Source: Leptodesmis sichuanensis A121 (GTDB lineage Bacteria; Cyanobacteriota; Cyanobacteriia; Leptolyngbyales; Leptolyngbyaceae). From it: a stretch of DNA of 64,000 nucleotides. Shown piece after piece: positions 43,830 through 52,762 of this stretch. Each line of letters opens with the position of its first letter. Position 1 is the stretch's first letter. The notes beneath the pieces are model-generated. The model worked only from the letters and a program-made list of their open reading frames with translations, was not told the DNA's origin and ran no database searches. Location: assembly GCF_021379005.1 (NCBI RefSeq), contig NZ_CP075171.1, forward strand, positions 5,208,001-5,272,000, given 5' to 3'. The position numbers and the translations under genes are program-made.

Positions 43830-46800
43830 ATGAACACCCCTACCATCCTCTGTGTGGATGACGAACGCAATGTTCTCCTCACCCTGAGAACCCAGTTAAT
43901 GCGGCATTTCCCTGACTACGCGATCGAAATTGCCGAAAGTGGGGATGAAGCACTGGCATTGGTCGATCAACTGAGGGCGGAAGGCATAGAGGTTCCCCTG
44001 GTGATTGCCGATCAAATCATGCCAGGGATGCATGGTGATCAACTTTTAATCGAACTCCATGCCCGTTATCCAGAGATCTTAAAAGTAATGCTGACGGGAC
44101 AGGCCAGGGCAGAGGACGTGGGGAATGTCGTCAATCGGGGTAGCCTTTATCGCTTTATTGCCAAACCCTGGGATGAAACCGATCTGAACCTGACTGTAAG
44201 CGAGGCCCTGCGCTGCTATCGGCAAGAACAGCAACTAGCGCAACAGCAGGCCGCCCTAGAGCAAGCGAACCGGGAACTATTAGCCTTAAATGCCGAGCTG
44301 GAGCAACAGGTGCAGGAGCGCACCCAGGAACTCCGACAACGCGAACAACAACTGCGTCTCTTTGTGCAACATACTCCCCTGGCGGTGGCTATGTTCGATC
44401 GCCAGATGCGCTATCTGGTGGCCAGCGAACGGTGGATAAAAGATTACAACCTGGACGCTCAAGCGATTCTGGGAAAATGCCACTACGAGTTATTTCCCAA
44501 TCTTCCTGATGATTGGCGAGAGATTCACCAACGCGGACTGAATGGCTTTGTCGAACGGAGTGAAAGAGATCTGTACATCCGGCCAGATGGCCGCCAGGAG
44601 TGGGTGCGGTGGGAAGTCCGTCCCTGGTATGACCTTAACCATACCATCGGTGGAATCATCGTTTTTGGCGAAATCATTACCGATCGCATCCAGATTGAAC
44701 TGGCCCTCCAAGACAGTGAAGAACGTTATCGCCTTTTGTCAGAAGTGAACCCCGTAGGGATTTTTCGCAATGACCTGCAGGGACGTTGCATCTATGCCAA
44801 TGCTAAAACTCTGGAAATTACCGGCCTGTCTCTGGAGGAAAACCTGGGAGAAGGATGGGGCCGGCATTTGCATCCGGACGATCACGATCGGATGTATGCT
44901 GCCTGGTCTAACTTTGTTCAACAGACGAATCTGGGTCATGAAGCAGAATACAAGGTTGAACAATGCTACCGCTACCCCGATGGTTCCATGAAATGGGCGT
45001 TTGCTCAAGCCGTTCCGGAATACAATTCTGCTGGGGAGTTAGTAGGATTTATCGGCTCGGTGGTTGATATCACTGACCGCAAACTGACCGAAATCGCCCT
45101 CCTGGAAGCTCAACGGATTGCCCACATTGGCAGTTGGGAATTTGATCTACAGACCCAGGTCATTACATGGTCAGAGGAACTTTATCACATGTTTGGGCTG
45201 GATCCCTCCCGACCAGTCCCTCCCTATGAGGAGTATCTGCAAAAAATTCACCCCGATGATCGGCCCAAATTGTTGCAATGTGTAGAACAAGCGATCGCCA
45301 GCGGCACGCCCTATCTCATCGACTACCGGATAATCCTCCCGGATGGCTCCATCCGCTACCAGGAAGGGCGGGGAGAAGTAATTCGGAATGCCCAGGGACG
45401 GGTTGTGAAGCTGCGTGGCACGGCTCTGGATATCAGCGATCGCAAACAGGCAGAAGCTGCACTGCAGGAGAAACAGCAGCAACTAACCTCACTGCTGAAT
45501 AACATTCCTCACATTGCCTGGTTGAAGGATCGGGAGAGCCGCTTTCTCGCGGTCAACGAACCCTTTGCTCAGGCGTGCGGCTATTCCCCGTCTCAATTAG
45601 TAGGACTGACTGACCTCGATATTTGGCCCGCCCACTTAGCAGCCGCCTACCGCCAGGACGATCACGAGGTGATGGCTTCCCGCCAGCCAAAGCGGGTTGA
45701 GGAACCGTTACGCACGGCAACCGGAGTAGAGCAATGGATTGAAACGATTAAAACACCGATCTTGAATGAGCTGGGAGAGGCTATTGGGACGGCTGGAATT
45801 GCAATGGACATTACCGATCGTAAACAAGCTGAACTGGCCCTGCAGCAACTGAATGAAGAATTAGAACAGCGGGTGCAGCAACGGACTCAGGAGTTAGCCC
45901 AGTCTGAGCAAGATTTACGCACCATTTTTAACCATGTGTATGATGCCATTTTCATTCACGACCTGGATGGCACAATTTTGGATGTCAACGATCGTGCGCT
46001 GGAACTTCACGGTGCCACACGAGAACAACTGATTGGGGGCAGCATTTCCGATTTATCCGCCCCCGATGCTTCCTTCGATCTCGTACCTGAAATCTTGCAA
46101 CGGGTGCAAGCAGGAGAAAATCTGCGATTTGAATGGCAAGGGCGACGGTTTGACAATGGCTCTATTTTTGATGCAGAAGTTTTTCTGCAGCAAGTAACCC
46201 TGGGCAATCGGCCTGTTTTGATTGCTGGGGCGCGGGACATCAGCGATCGTAAGCAGGCGGAATCACAACTGGCAGAGAGTGAAGCAAAATTCCGGCGTCT
46301 AGTTGAATCAGCCAACGATCTGGTCTACATGATTGGGCTAGATGGTTGCTTTACCTATCTTTCACCCCAATTTCGAGAGATGTGGGGCTATGAAATAGCC
46401 GACTGTCTGGGCAAACCCTTTACCAGAATTGTACATCCAGAGGATCTGCCTAAAGTTAATGACGTTGCACAATGGGTGCTACAGAACCAACAACGGAGTT
46501 CTGGGTTAGAGTTTCGTACTCAGCGTCAGGATGGTTCCTGGTTCTGGATCGTTTGTAATAGTGCGCCCATTGTTGATGCCAAAGGTGACGTGGTTGGCTT
46601 GCAAGGCATTGCTCGAGATTTGAGCGATCGCAAACAGGCAGAAGAGGCGATCCGGTCTAGCCAAGAGCAAATGCAACTGGCTTTAGAGGGATCGGGGGAT
46701 GGTTTGTGGGATTGGCATATCTCGACTGGATATGTCTATTTGAGTCCTCGCTGGCTGGGAATCTTGGAGTATGAGGTAGGCGACCTGGCAGAGCATATCG

Positions 46801-49800
46801 ATAGCTGGGAATTGCTGATTCATCCTGAGGATAAAGCCTCGGTGATGGAGGTACTGAATGCCCACCTGCAAGATAGCTCAGTCCCCTATCAAGTCGAATA
46901 TCGCGCCCGGACTAAAACTGGGAAATGGAAGTGGATCGCCAATTATGGCAAAGTTGTCAGTCGTGATGCTCAGGGAATTCCATTACGCATGGTTGGGCTG
47001 CAACGAGACATCAGCGATCGCAAACAAGCCGAAATTGATCTGCGTGAATCCCAAAAATTCCTGCAAACGGTGATTGATACGTTTCCTCTGGTTGTCTTTT
47101 GGAAGGATCGGCAGTCTGTGTACTTAGGGTGTAACTCGAAGAGTGCAATAGTTGCTGGTTTGTCCTCCCCCACCGAGATTATTGGCAAGACTGACTATGA
47201 TATGCCCTGGGCGGCAGCGGAAGCGGAGCTTTACCGGGCTGACGATCGCGAGGTGATGGAATCGGGCCATGCAAAACTCGGCATTATCGAGACGCAGCTA
47301 CGGGCAGATGGTTCCAAAGTCTGGATCGAAACGAACAAGTTGCCATTGCGTAACCTCAATGGCGAAGTGATTGGGGTGCTGGGAACGTATCAAGACATTA
47401 CCGATCGCAAACAGGCTGAAGCAGATCTCCGGAATAGCGAAGAACGGTTTCGTGCCGCCTTTGAACAAGCCGCCGTTGGCATGGTTCAGGTGGACTTGGA
47501 AGGGCGCTTTACCCAAATGAATCAGAAATTCTGTGACATTGTGGGTTACTCAGAATCTGAACTGCTGCTTAAATCTTTTGGCGAGATCACCCATCCCGAC
47601 GATCTGGCAGCGGACGAGGCGAATGTCAGACGTTTACTGGCAGGAGAAGCGTCTACCTTTGTGATGGAGAAGCGCTATTTTCGCAAAAATGGAACGATCG
47701 TCTGGGTGAATCTCTCTGTCTCGTTAGTGAAAAATAGTGCTGGAGAGCCTCAGTATTTTATTGCTGTGATTGAAGATATCAGCAGTCGCAAACAAGCTGA
47801 ACAACAACTTCGGGCTGAACGATTGCGCTTAAAACTGGCCCTGGAAGCGGCTGACATGGGCACCTGGGAATCGAATCTGGAAACAGGGATCTGGTCAGCA
47901 CGTACTGAAGAGATTTTTGGCTATGCGCCAGGTACATTTCCGGGCGATCGCGAGGCGTTCCTCAGACTGGTGCATATCGATGATCAGGAACGGGTGTTTG
48001 CTGCTTTATTCCACAGTTTTGCAACCAGATCCCCCTATAAAGTGGAATATCGAATTAATCATCTGAATGGGGAACTGCGCTGGGTTGCTGTTAATGGCAA
48101 AGTGGTTGAGAGCGAGGATGGATCTGGACTCCGCATTGTAGGGGTGGCTCTGGACATTACAGAACGCAAACAGGCAGAAGCAGCCCTGCGCGATAGCGAA
48201 GAACGCCTGCGTCTAGCCCTCGCAGCCGCTAATCAGGGACTTTATGACCTGAATGTGCAAACAGGGAAAGCGATCGTTAGTCCTGAATATGCCGCCATGC
48301 TGGGTTATGATCCAGCAACCTTTGAAGAGACGAATGCAAAATGGATTGAGCGATTACATCCCGATGATATAGAACCTATTGCTGCTACCTATCGTGCTTA
48401 CGTGGCTGGAGAAATTCCCGACTACCGTGTGGAGTTTCGTCAGCGTGCCCAGGAAGGGGATTGGAAATGGATTCTTTCTCTAGGTAAAATTGTTGCCTGG
48501 GATGAAGCAGGTCAGCCCCTACGAATGTTGGGAACTCATACGGACATTGACGATCGTAAACGAGTAGAGGAAGAACTGCGCCAGGCTATCAGCATCAACC
48601 AGGCACTTCTGAATGCCATTCCCGATCTGATTTTACGAATGAGTCGGGATGGCATCTATCGGGATTGCATTCCTAGTTATAACGTAATACTATTAACCCC
48701 CCATGATGAATTAGTGGGTAAGAGTATATGGGAGATCCTGCCTGCGGATTTAGCTCAACAACGATTGGATGCGATCGAACGGGCGTTCCAAACGGGTTTG
48801 CCCCAAATTCATGAGTATCAAATCTATATCGACGGGGAATTGCGGTATGAGGAAGCTCGTTGTGTTGTCTGTCGAGATGATGAAGCAATGGTGCTGGTGC
48901 GAGATATTACCGATCGCAAACGCGCTGAAATTGCTTTGCAACAACTGAATCAAGAACTGGAACAGCGGATTCACGATCGTACTCTGGAACTTCAGAAAGC
49001 CATGGAGGCGGCAAAGTCTGCGAATCTTGCCAAAAGTACGTTTCTAGCCAACATGAGCCATGAACTGCGGACACCGCTCAACGCGATTCTGGGGTTTGCT
49101 CAATTACTGTCTCGCGATGTGACAATGGCCGCCGAGCAACGCCATCAACTGGCCATCATCAATAACAGCGGCAAACATCTGCTGAACCTGATTAACGACA
49201 TTCTGGAAATGTCCAAAATTGAAGCCGGCCGAATTCAATTTGAAGCCAGCAGCTTTGACTTATCCCTGCTGCTCGACCTGCTGGAAGAAATGTTTCAGAT
49301 GCGTGCCCGCGAAAAAGGATTGCACCTGATCGTAGAGCGTGCAGCCGGACTGCCGCGATATGTGCGAACCGATGAACACAAATTGCGGCAAGTACTGATC
49401 AACCTGCTGGGTAACGCGATCAAATTCACCCTTGCCGGACAAGTGGAACTGCACATTCGGCCTAGTGCTGGAGGATTGGCCTCAGAATTGGGACTTGAGT
49501 TTCAAGTGTGTGACACCGGCATTGGGATTGCGTCAGACGAACTAGAGAGCTTGTTTGAACCGTTTACGCAGTCCCGCAGTCGGCAGGTATTTCAGGAAGG
49601 CACAGGCTTGGGGTTGTCGATCAGCCGCCAGTTTGTGCAATTATTGGGAGGAGACTTGCGCGTCACCAGTACACAGGGAGTGGGTTCGAGCTTTAGCTTT
49701 AGCATCCCCGTCCAGCCAGTAGAGGGGGCAGAGTGTCCCAGCACCGCCAGTGGGCCAACGATTCTGGGACTCGCCGCGAATCAACCGAGCTACCGGATTC

Positions 49801-50432
49801 TGGTGGCCGAAGATATAGAGACGAATCGCCTGCTGATGGTGCAGTTGCTGCAATCGCTGGGATTTGCAGTGCAGTCAGCGGGAACAGGAGAAGAAGCCAT
49901 CGCCGTTTGGGAGCACTGGCAACCGCAGTTGATCTGGATGGATATGCGGATGCCAGGGATGGATGGCTATGAAGCGACGCGACAGATTCGGGCGAGAGAA
50001 CGGCAACGCGGTGGGGAGTTCGTGCCGACGATTATCATCGCCTTAACGGCGAGTGCCTTTGAAGAAGACCGGGCGCGGGTGTTAGCGGCTGGGTGTGATG
50101 ACTTTGTGCGGAAGCCGTTTCAGGAAGCGGAGTTATTGGAGAAGATGGCAGTGTATCTGGGCGTGGAGTATGTGTATGCGGCGGTGGCGGCAGCGGAGAA
50201 CCCGGTGGTGGCCAGTGAGTTGGATGTGAATGCGGCCTTGCAGTCTTTACCGTTGCCGTTATTGCAGCAACTGTATCAAGCGACGCTGGAATTAGACAGT
50301 AAACAGTTGACAGGGCTGCTGCAGGGGTTAGCGGCAGAGCACCCGCAGTTAGCGACCTTGCTGCTGGAGAAGTTGGAGAACTTTGACCTGGAAGAAATTC
50401 TGCATCTACTCCAGCAGGCGATGAAACTTTAG
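43830..50432 (+). CDS. Hybrid histidine kinase: REC, twelve PAS domains, HK, REC
   Basis: 2200 residues. N-terminal receiver (1-125) with DD at 10-11, phospho-acceptor Asp61 and Lys112. A coiled coil and twelve PAS/PAC units follow, each closing with a DITDRKQAE-like linker. HisKA has His1744 (NMSHELRTPLNAILG). HATPase has NLLGNAIKFT, DTGIGI and GTGLGLS. The C-terminal receiver has phospho-acceptor Asp2038 (WMDMRMPGMDG) and Lys in VRKPF. A short helical tail ends in LEEILHLLQQAMKL. No membrane helix; a soluble multi-input sensor. Having receivers at both ends lets it both accept and pass on phosphate. Probably co-transcribed with the kinase gene upstream. No output transcription factor is adjacent. 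Confidence 0.94.
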   Translation: MNTPTILCVDDERNVLLTLRTQLMRHFPDYAIEIAESGDEALALVDQLRAEGIEVPLVIADQIMPGMHGDQLLIELHARYPEILKVMLTGQARAEDVGNVVNRGSLYRFIAKPWDETDLNLTVSEALRCYRQEQQLAQQQAALEQANRELLALNAELEQQVQERTQELRQREQQLRLFVQHTPLAVAMFDRQMRYLVASERWIKDYNLDAQAILGKCHYELFPNLPDDWREIHQRGLNGFVERSERDLYIRPDGRQEWVRWEVRPWYDLNHTIGGIIVFGEIITDRIQIELALQDSEERYRLLSEVNPVGIFRNDLQGRCIYANAKTLEITGLSLEENLGEGWGRHLHPDDHDRMYAAWSNFVQQTNLGHEAEYKVEQCYRYPDGSMKWAFAQAVPEYNSAGELVGFIGSVVDITDRKLTEIALLEAQRIAHIGSWEFDLQTQVITWSEELYHMFGLDPSRPVPPYEEYLQKIHPDDRPKLLQCVEQAIASGTPYLIDYRIILPDGSIRYQEGRGEVIRNAQGRVVKLRGTALDISDRKQAEAALQEKQQQLTSLLNNIPHIAWLKDRESRFLAVNEPFAQACGYSPSQLVGLTDLDIWPAHLAAAYRQDDHEVMASRQPKRVEEPLRTATGVEQWIETIKTPILNELGEAIGTAGIAMDITDRKQAELALQQLNEELEQRVQQRTQELAQSEQDLRTIFNHVYDAIFIHDLDGTILDVNDRALELHGATREQLIGGSISDLSAPDASFDLVPEILQRVQAGENLRFEWQGRRFDNGSIFDAEVFLQQVTLGNRPVLIAGARDISDRKQAESQLAESEAKFRRLVESANDLVYMIGLDGCFTYLSPQFREMWGYEIADCLGKPFTRIVHPEDLPKVNDVAQWVLQNQQRSSGLEFRTQRQDGSWFWIVCNSAPIVDAKGDVVGLQGIARDLSDRKQAEEAIRSSQEQMQLALEGSGDGLWDWHISTGYVYLSPRWLGILEYEVGDLAEHIDSWELLIHPEDKASVMEVLNAHLQDSSVPYQVEYRARTKTGKWKWIANYGKVVSRDAQGIPLRMVGLQRDISDRKQAEIDLRESQKFLQTVIDTFPLVVFWKDRQSVYLGCNSKSAIVAGLSSPTEIIGKTDYDMPWAAAEAELYRADDREVMESGHAKLGIIETQLRADGSKVWIETNKLPLRNLNGEVIGVLGTYQDITDRKQAEADLRNSEERFRAAFEQAAVGMVQVDLEGRFTQMNQKFCDIVGYSESELLLKSFGEITHPDDLAADEANVRRLLAGEASTFVMEKRYFRKNGTIVWVNLSVSLVKNSAGEPQYFIAVIEDISSRKQAEQQLRAERLRLKLALEAADMGTWESNLETGIWSARTEEIFGYAPGTFPGDREAFLRLVHIDDQERVFAALFHSFATRSPYKVEYRINHLNGELRWVAVNGKVVESEDGSGLRIVGVALDITERKQAEAALRDSEERLRLALAAANQGLYDLNVQTGKAIVSPEYAAMLGYDPATFEETNAKWIERLHPDDIEPIAATYRAYVAGEIPDYRVEFRQRAQEGDWKWILSLGKIVAWDEAGQPLRMLGTHTDIDDRKRVEEELRQAISINQALLNAIPDLILRMSRDGIYRDCIPSYNVILLTPHDELVGKSIWEILPADLAQQRLDAIERAFQTGLPQIHEYQIYIDGELRYEEARCVVCRDDEAMVLVRDITDRKRAEIALQQLNQELEQRIHDRTLELQKAMEAAKSANLAKSTFLANMSHELRTPLNAILGFAQLLSRDVTMAAEQRHQLAIINNSGKHLLNLINDILEMSKIEAGRIQFEASSFDLSLLLDLLEEMFQMRAREKGLHLIVERAAGLPRYVRTDEHKLRQVLINLLGNAIKFTLAGQVELHIRPSAGGLASELGLEFQVCDTGIGIASDELESLFEPFTQSRSRQVFQEGTGLGLSISRQFVQLLGGDLRVTSTQGVGSSFSFSIPVQPVEGAECPSTASGPTILGLAANQPSYRILVAEDIETNRLLMVQLLQSLGFAVQSAGTGEEAIAVWEHWQPQLIWMDMRMPGMDGYEATRQIRARERQRGGEFVPTIIIALTASAFEEDRARVLAAGCDDFVRKPFQEAELLEKMAVYLGVEYVYAAVAAAENPVVASELDVNAALQSLPLPLLQQLYQATLELDSKQLTGLLQGLAAEHPQLATLLLEKLENFDLEEILHLLQQAMKL

Positions 50433-50480
50433 TACAGTTTCTACAGCTTTAGGATCAGGCATATCTCCACTCTTCCCGCC

Positions 50481-52226
50481 TCATCCTGCTGCAGTTAACG
50501 CTTTTACCTGCCAGGTTTTGTCCTGGGAGAGTTCCAATACCAATTGATGATAATGGGTCAGGGAGGTGCGATGACCGACACTGAGAAAGGTTGTGCCCAT
50601 TGCTTGCAAGTGGTGATATAAGCCTTCCTCGTTACGGATATCCAGAGCGCTGGTTGCTTCATCCAGAATGGCGTACCGGGGTTTGTTGAGCAGTAAGCGG
50701 GCAAAGGTCAGCCGTTGCTGTTCTCCCAATGAGAGGACATCAGCCCAATCTTCCTCGGCCTCAAAGCCTCCAAAGCGATCGTCCAATCCCGCCAAATTTA
50801 CCTGTTCCAGGACTTGTTTTAAGTGTTGATCGTCAACTTCTAAATGAGTATTGGGGTAGAGGAGTTGATCCCGAAGAGTTCCCAGAACCATATAGGGGCG
50901 CTGCGGCAGAAACAGGATTTGATCAGCATCAGGCCGGACGATCGTTCCCTTGCCAGAGTTCCACAAGCCTGCGATCGCCCGTAATAGAGAACTCTTGCCG
51001 CATCCACTCGGCCCCATTACCAGTAATCCTTTGCCGGCGGGCAACTCGACCGATAAATCCTCAACCAGGGTGCGTTGATAATTCGGTGTCTGCAGGCTAA
51101 GTTGTTCGATGGCAATCCGATCGCCCTCCCGGATATGAATTTTCGGCTGTGGGGTTGGTGTTTCTGGGGTCGTATCCGAGGTGACAGTGGGCGATGCATC
51201 AGAGGTGAAAGCGGCTTCCCGCTGGGCCAGGAATTCAGCAAAGGTGTACAGACGATTAATTCCGGCCCCAAAGGTCGTTAATGCCTGGAAGCGGGCTACT
51301 ACCACGTTAAGCGAGAAAAAGACGCGAATAAACGCTCCCTGCGCTTCAGAGACTTTTCCCACCTCTATCTCACCTGCAAAAATGGCTGGCGCTACAACCA
51401 GAGCCGGCAGGATGAAGGGAATAAATTCATAGGTATTCGTCAGGGCATTCAAATTTAATTCCCAGATCAGCAGCCGTTTCACATTGTCAAAAACATCCAG
51501 GAAGCGATATTTCACCTGATGGGATTCTCGCTCCTCACCGCGATAAAAGGCGATCGCTTCGGCATTCTCCCGCACCCGCACCAGGCTAAACCGGAGATTG
51601 GCTTCTCTTTTAAGCTGCTCAAAGTTGAGTCGCACCAGCGGTTTACCAAAGACAACTGATGTAACCAGGGTGCCAATCAGGGCATACAGCACCAGAAATG
51701 CCACCAGCGATCGGGAAATGCCCCACAGAACGCTACTAAAGGCAACGATCGCCAGCACCGATTCCACCAACACCAGCAGAAAGGTAAGGGATTCCTGGGT
51801 AAAGCTGCGAATATCCTCGGCAATCCGTTGATCTGGGTTGTCAATTTCGGTATGGGTAATTTGCAAATCGTAGTAAGCCCGATCGCAAAGATAGCGATCG
51901 ACAAATTGATGCGTCAACCAGCGTCGCCATTGCAAACTCAGGCGATCGCGCAGGTAATTATATCCAGCCAGCAGCGGCGCATAGACCACCAGCACGCCCA
52001 GAAAAATCAGAATCGTTTGCCAGAAACGCGGTTCATCCTGGGCAGACAGGGCGGAAATCAGCACCCCCCGCTTGTTGTTCAGCACCACGCTCAACCCCGT
52101 ATAGGTCAACAACAACAGCACCACTCCCAGCAAAAAGCCTCTGGCCTGCCATTTTTCATCCCCAAACCAATAGGGTTTGGCGATCGTCCAAAACTGCTGG
52201 AATACTTGAAAATTTAATCGATCCAT
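50481..52226 (-). CDS. ABC transporter, fused permease-ATPase of the SbmA/ABCD (YddA) type
   Basis: 581 residues. The membrane part (about 1-340) carries the ABC_membrane_2/SbmA-like motif WRRWLTHQFVDRYLCDRAYYDLQ and NPDQRIAEDIRSFTQ, as in peroxisomal ABCD and bacterial YddA proteins. The ATPase has Walker A GPSGCGKSS, a slightly altered signature LSLGEQQRL and Walker B YAILDEATSALD. The start ATG at 52224-52226 has AAGGAATG upstream. Relatives import or export fatty acyl, peptide or vitamin-like molecules; the substrate here is not deducible. It ends close to, and converges with, the hybrid kinase gene. Confidence 0.88.
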   Translation of the reverse strand: MDRLNFQVFQQFWTIAKPYWFGDEKWQARGFLLGVVLLLLTYTGLSVVLNNKRGVLISALSAQDEPRFWQTILIFLGVLVVYAPLLAGYNYLRDRLSLQWRRWLTHQFVDRYLCDRAYYDLQITHTEIDNPDQRIAEDIRSFTQESLTFLLVLVESVLAIVAFSSVLWGISRSLVAFLVLYALIGTLVTSVVFGKPLVRLNFEQLKREANLRFSLVRVRENAEAIAFYRGEERESHQVKYRFLDVFDNVKRLLIWELNLNALTNTYEFIPFILPALVVAPAIFAGEIEVGKVSEAQGAFIRVFFSLNVVVARFQALTTFGAGINRLYTFAEFLAQREAAFTSDASPTVTSDTTPETPTPQPKIHIREGDRIAIEQLSLQTPNYQRTLVEDLSVELPAGKGLLVMGPSGCGKSSLLRAIAGLWNSGKGTIVRPDADQILFLPQRPYMVLGTLRDQLLYPNTHLEVDDQHLKQVLEQVNLAGLDDRFGGFEAEEDWADVLSLGEQQRLTFARLLLNKPRYAILDEATSALDIRNEEGLYHHLQAMGTTFLSVGHRTSLTHYHQLVLELSQDKTWQVKALTAAG

Positions 52227-52318
52227 CGGTCATTCCTTACAAGGCAAACGGCAGAGAGCAAAAGGTGAAAACTTCGGCCATTTTGAAATTATGGGGCAAA
52301 GTTCTCAGGTAGTGATCG

Positions 52319-52567
52319 ATGAATTTAGTTTGGACCCCTGCTTTCAGTCGAGCTTTCAAACGGTTAATTCGACAAAATCCTCAACTGCCTCCTCAGATTG
52401 AAGCTACTCTTGAGCAATGACTTGAAGATCCCTTTCATCCGACCTTGAAGACACATAACCTTAAAGGTGATTTGCAAGGGCGATGGTCATGTTCTATTGA
52501 TTACAATAATCGAGTTGTTTTTAAGTTTGTCACTAATTCTGATTCTGGCACTTGGTTGACTGACTAA
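52319..52567 (+). pseudogene. RelE/YafQ-like toxin gene with an in-frame stop
   Basis: Read from the ATG at 52319 the frame gives MNLVWTPAFSRAFKRLIRQN and continues to TLEQ. A TGA at 52418-52420 replaces codon 34. Beyond it the same frame reads LEDPFHPTLKTHNLKGDLQG, then RWSCSIDYNNRVVFKFVTN, ending at TAA 52565-52567. LKTHxLKGxLxGxWSCSxDYxxRxxF is the RelE/ParE-superfamily mRNase toxin core, so the gene is recognisable but broken. The end after DSG also departs from the family, suggesting a second lesion. No antitoxin gene was found upstream. Confidence 0.7.
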
Positions 52568-52688
52568 TCTTCTGAACACCCGCTACATCACCAGGAAATC
52601 AACAGAGACATGAGCGTTTCAGAACTTTTGTCAGTCAATCAGTTCTGATACTTTCCTGATGAAGTGTACTGAGTCATAGGAATGAGGG

Positions 52689-52703
52689 CAAATGACGAAT
52701 GAC
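52689..52703. repeat. CAAATGACGAATGAC heptad pair upstream of ilvA
   Basis: Identical to the right arm of the inverted repeat at 3719-3735 (same 15 bases at 3721-3735). Confidence 0.7.
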
Positions 52704-52762
52704 GATCGCCGTTGCTGTAAAATTGGACTCCATCTAACCTTTCGCACCCTCGATCGCCCTCC

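Noticed and set aside
44650-48960. Regularly spaced DNA repeats resembling a CRISPR or tandem array
   Set aside because: The spacing is about 350-400 bp and the repeats encode PAS linker residues in one open frame.
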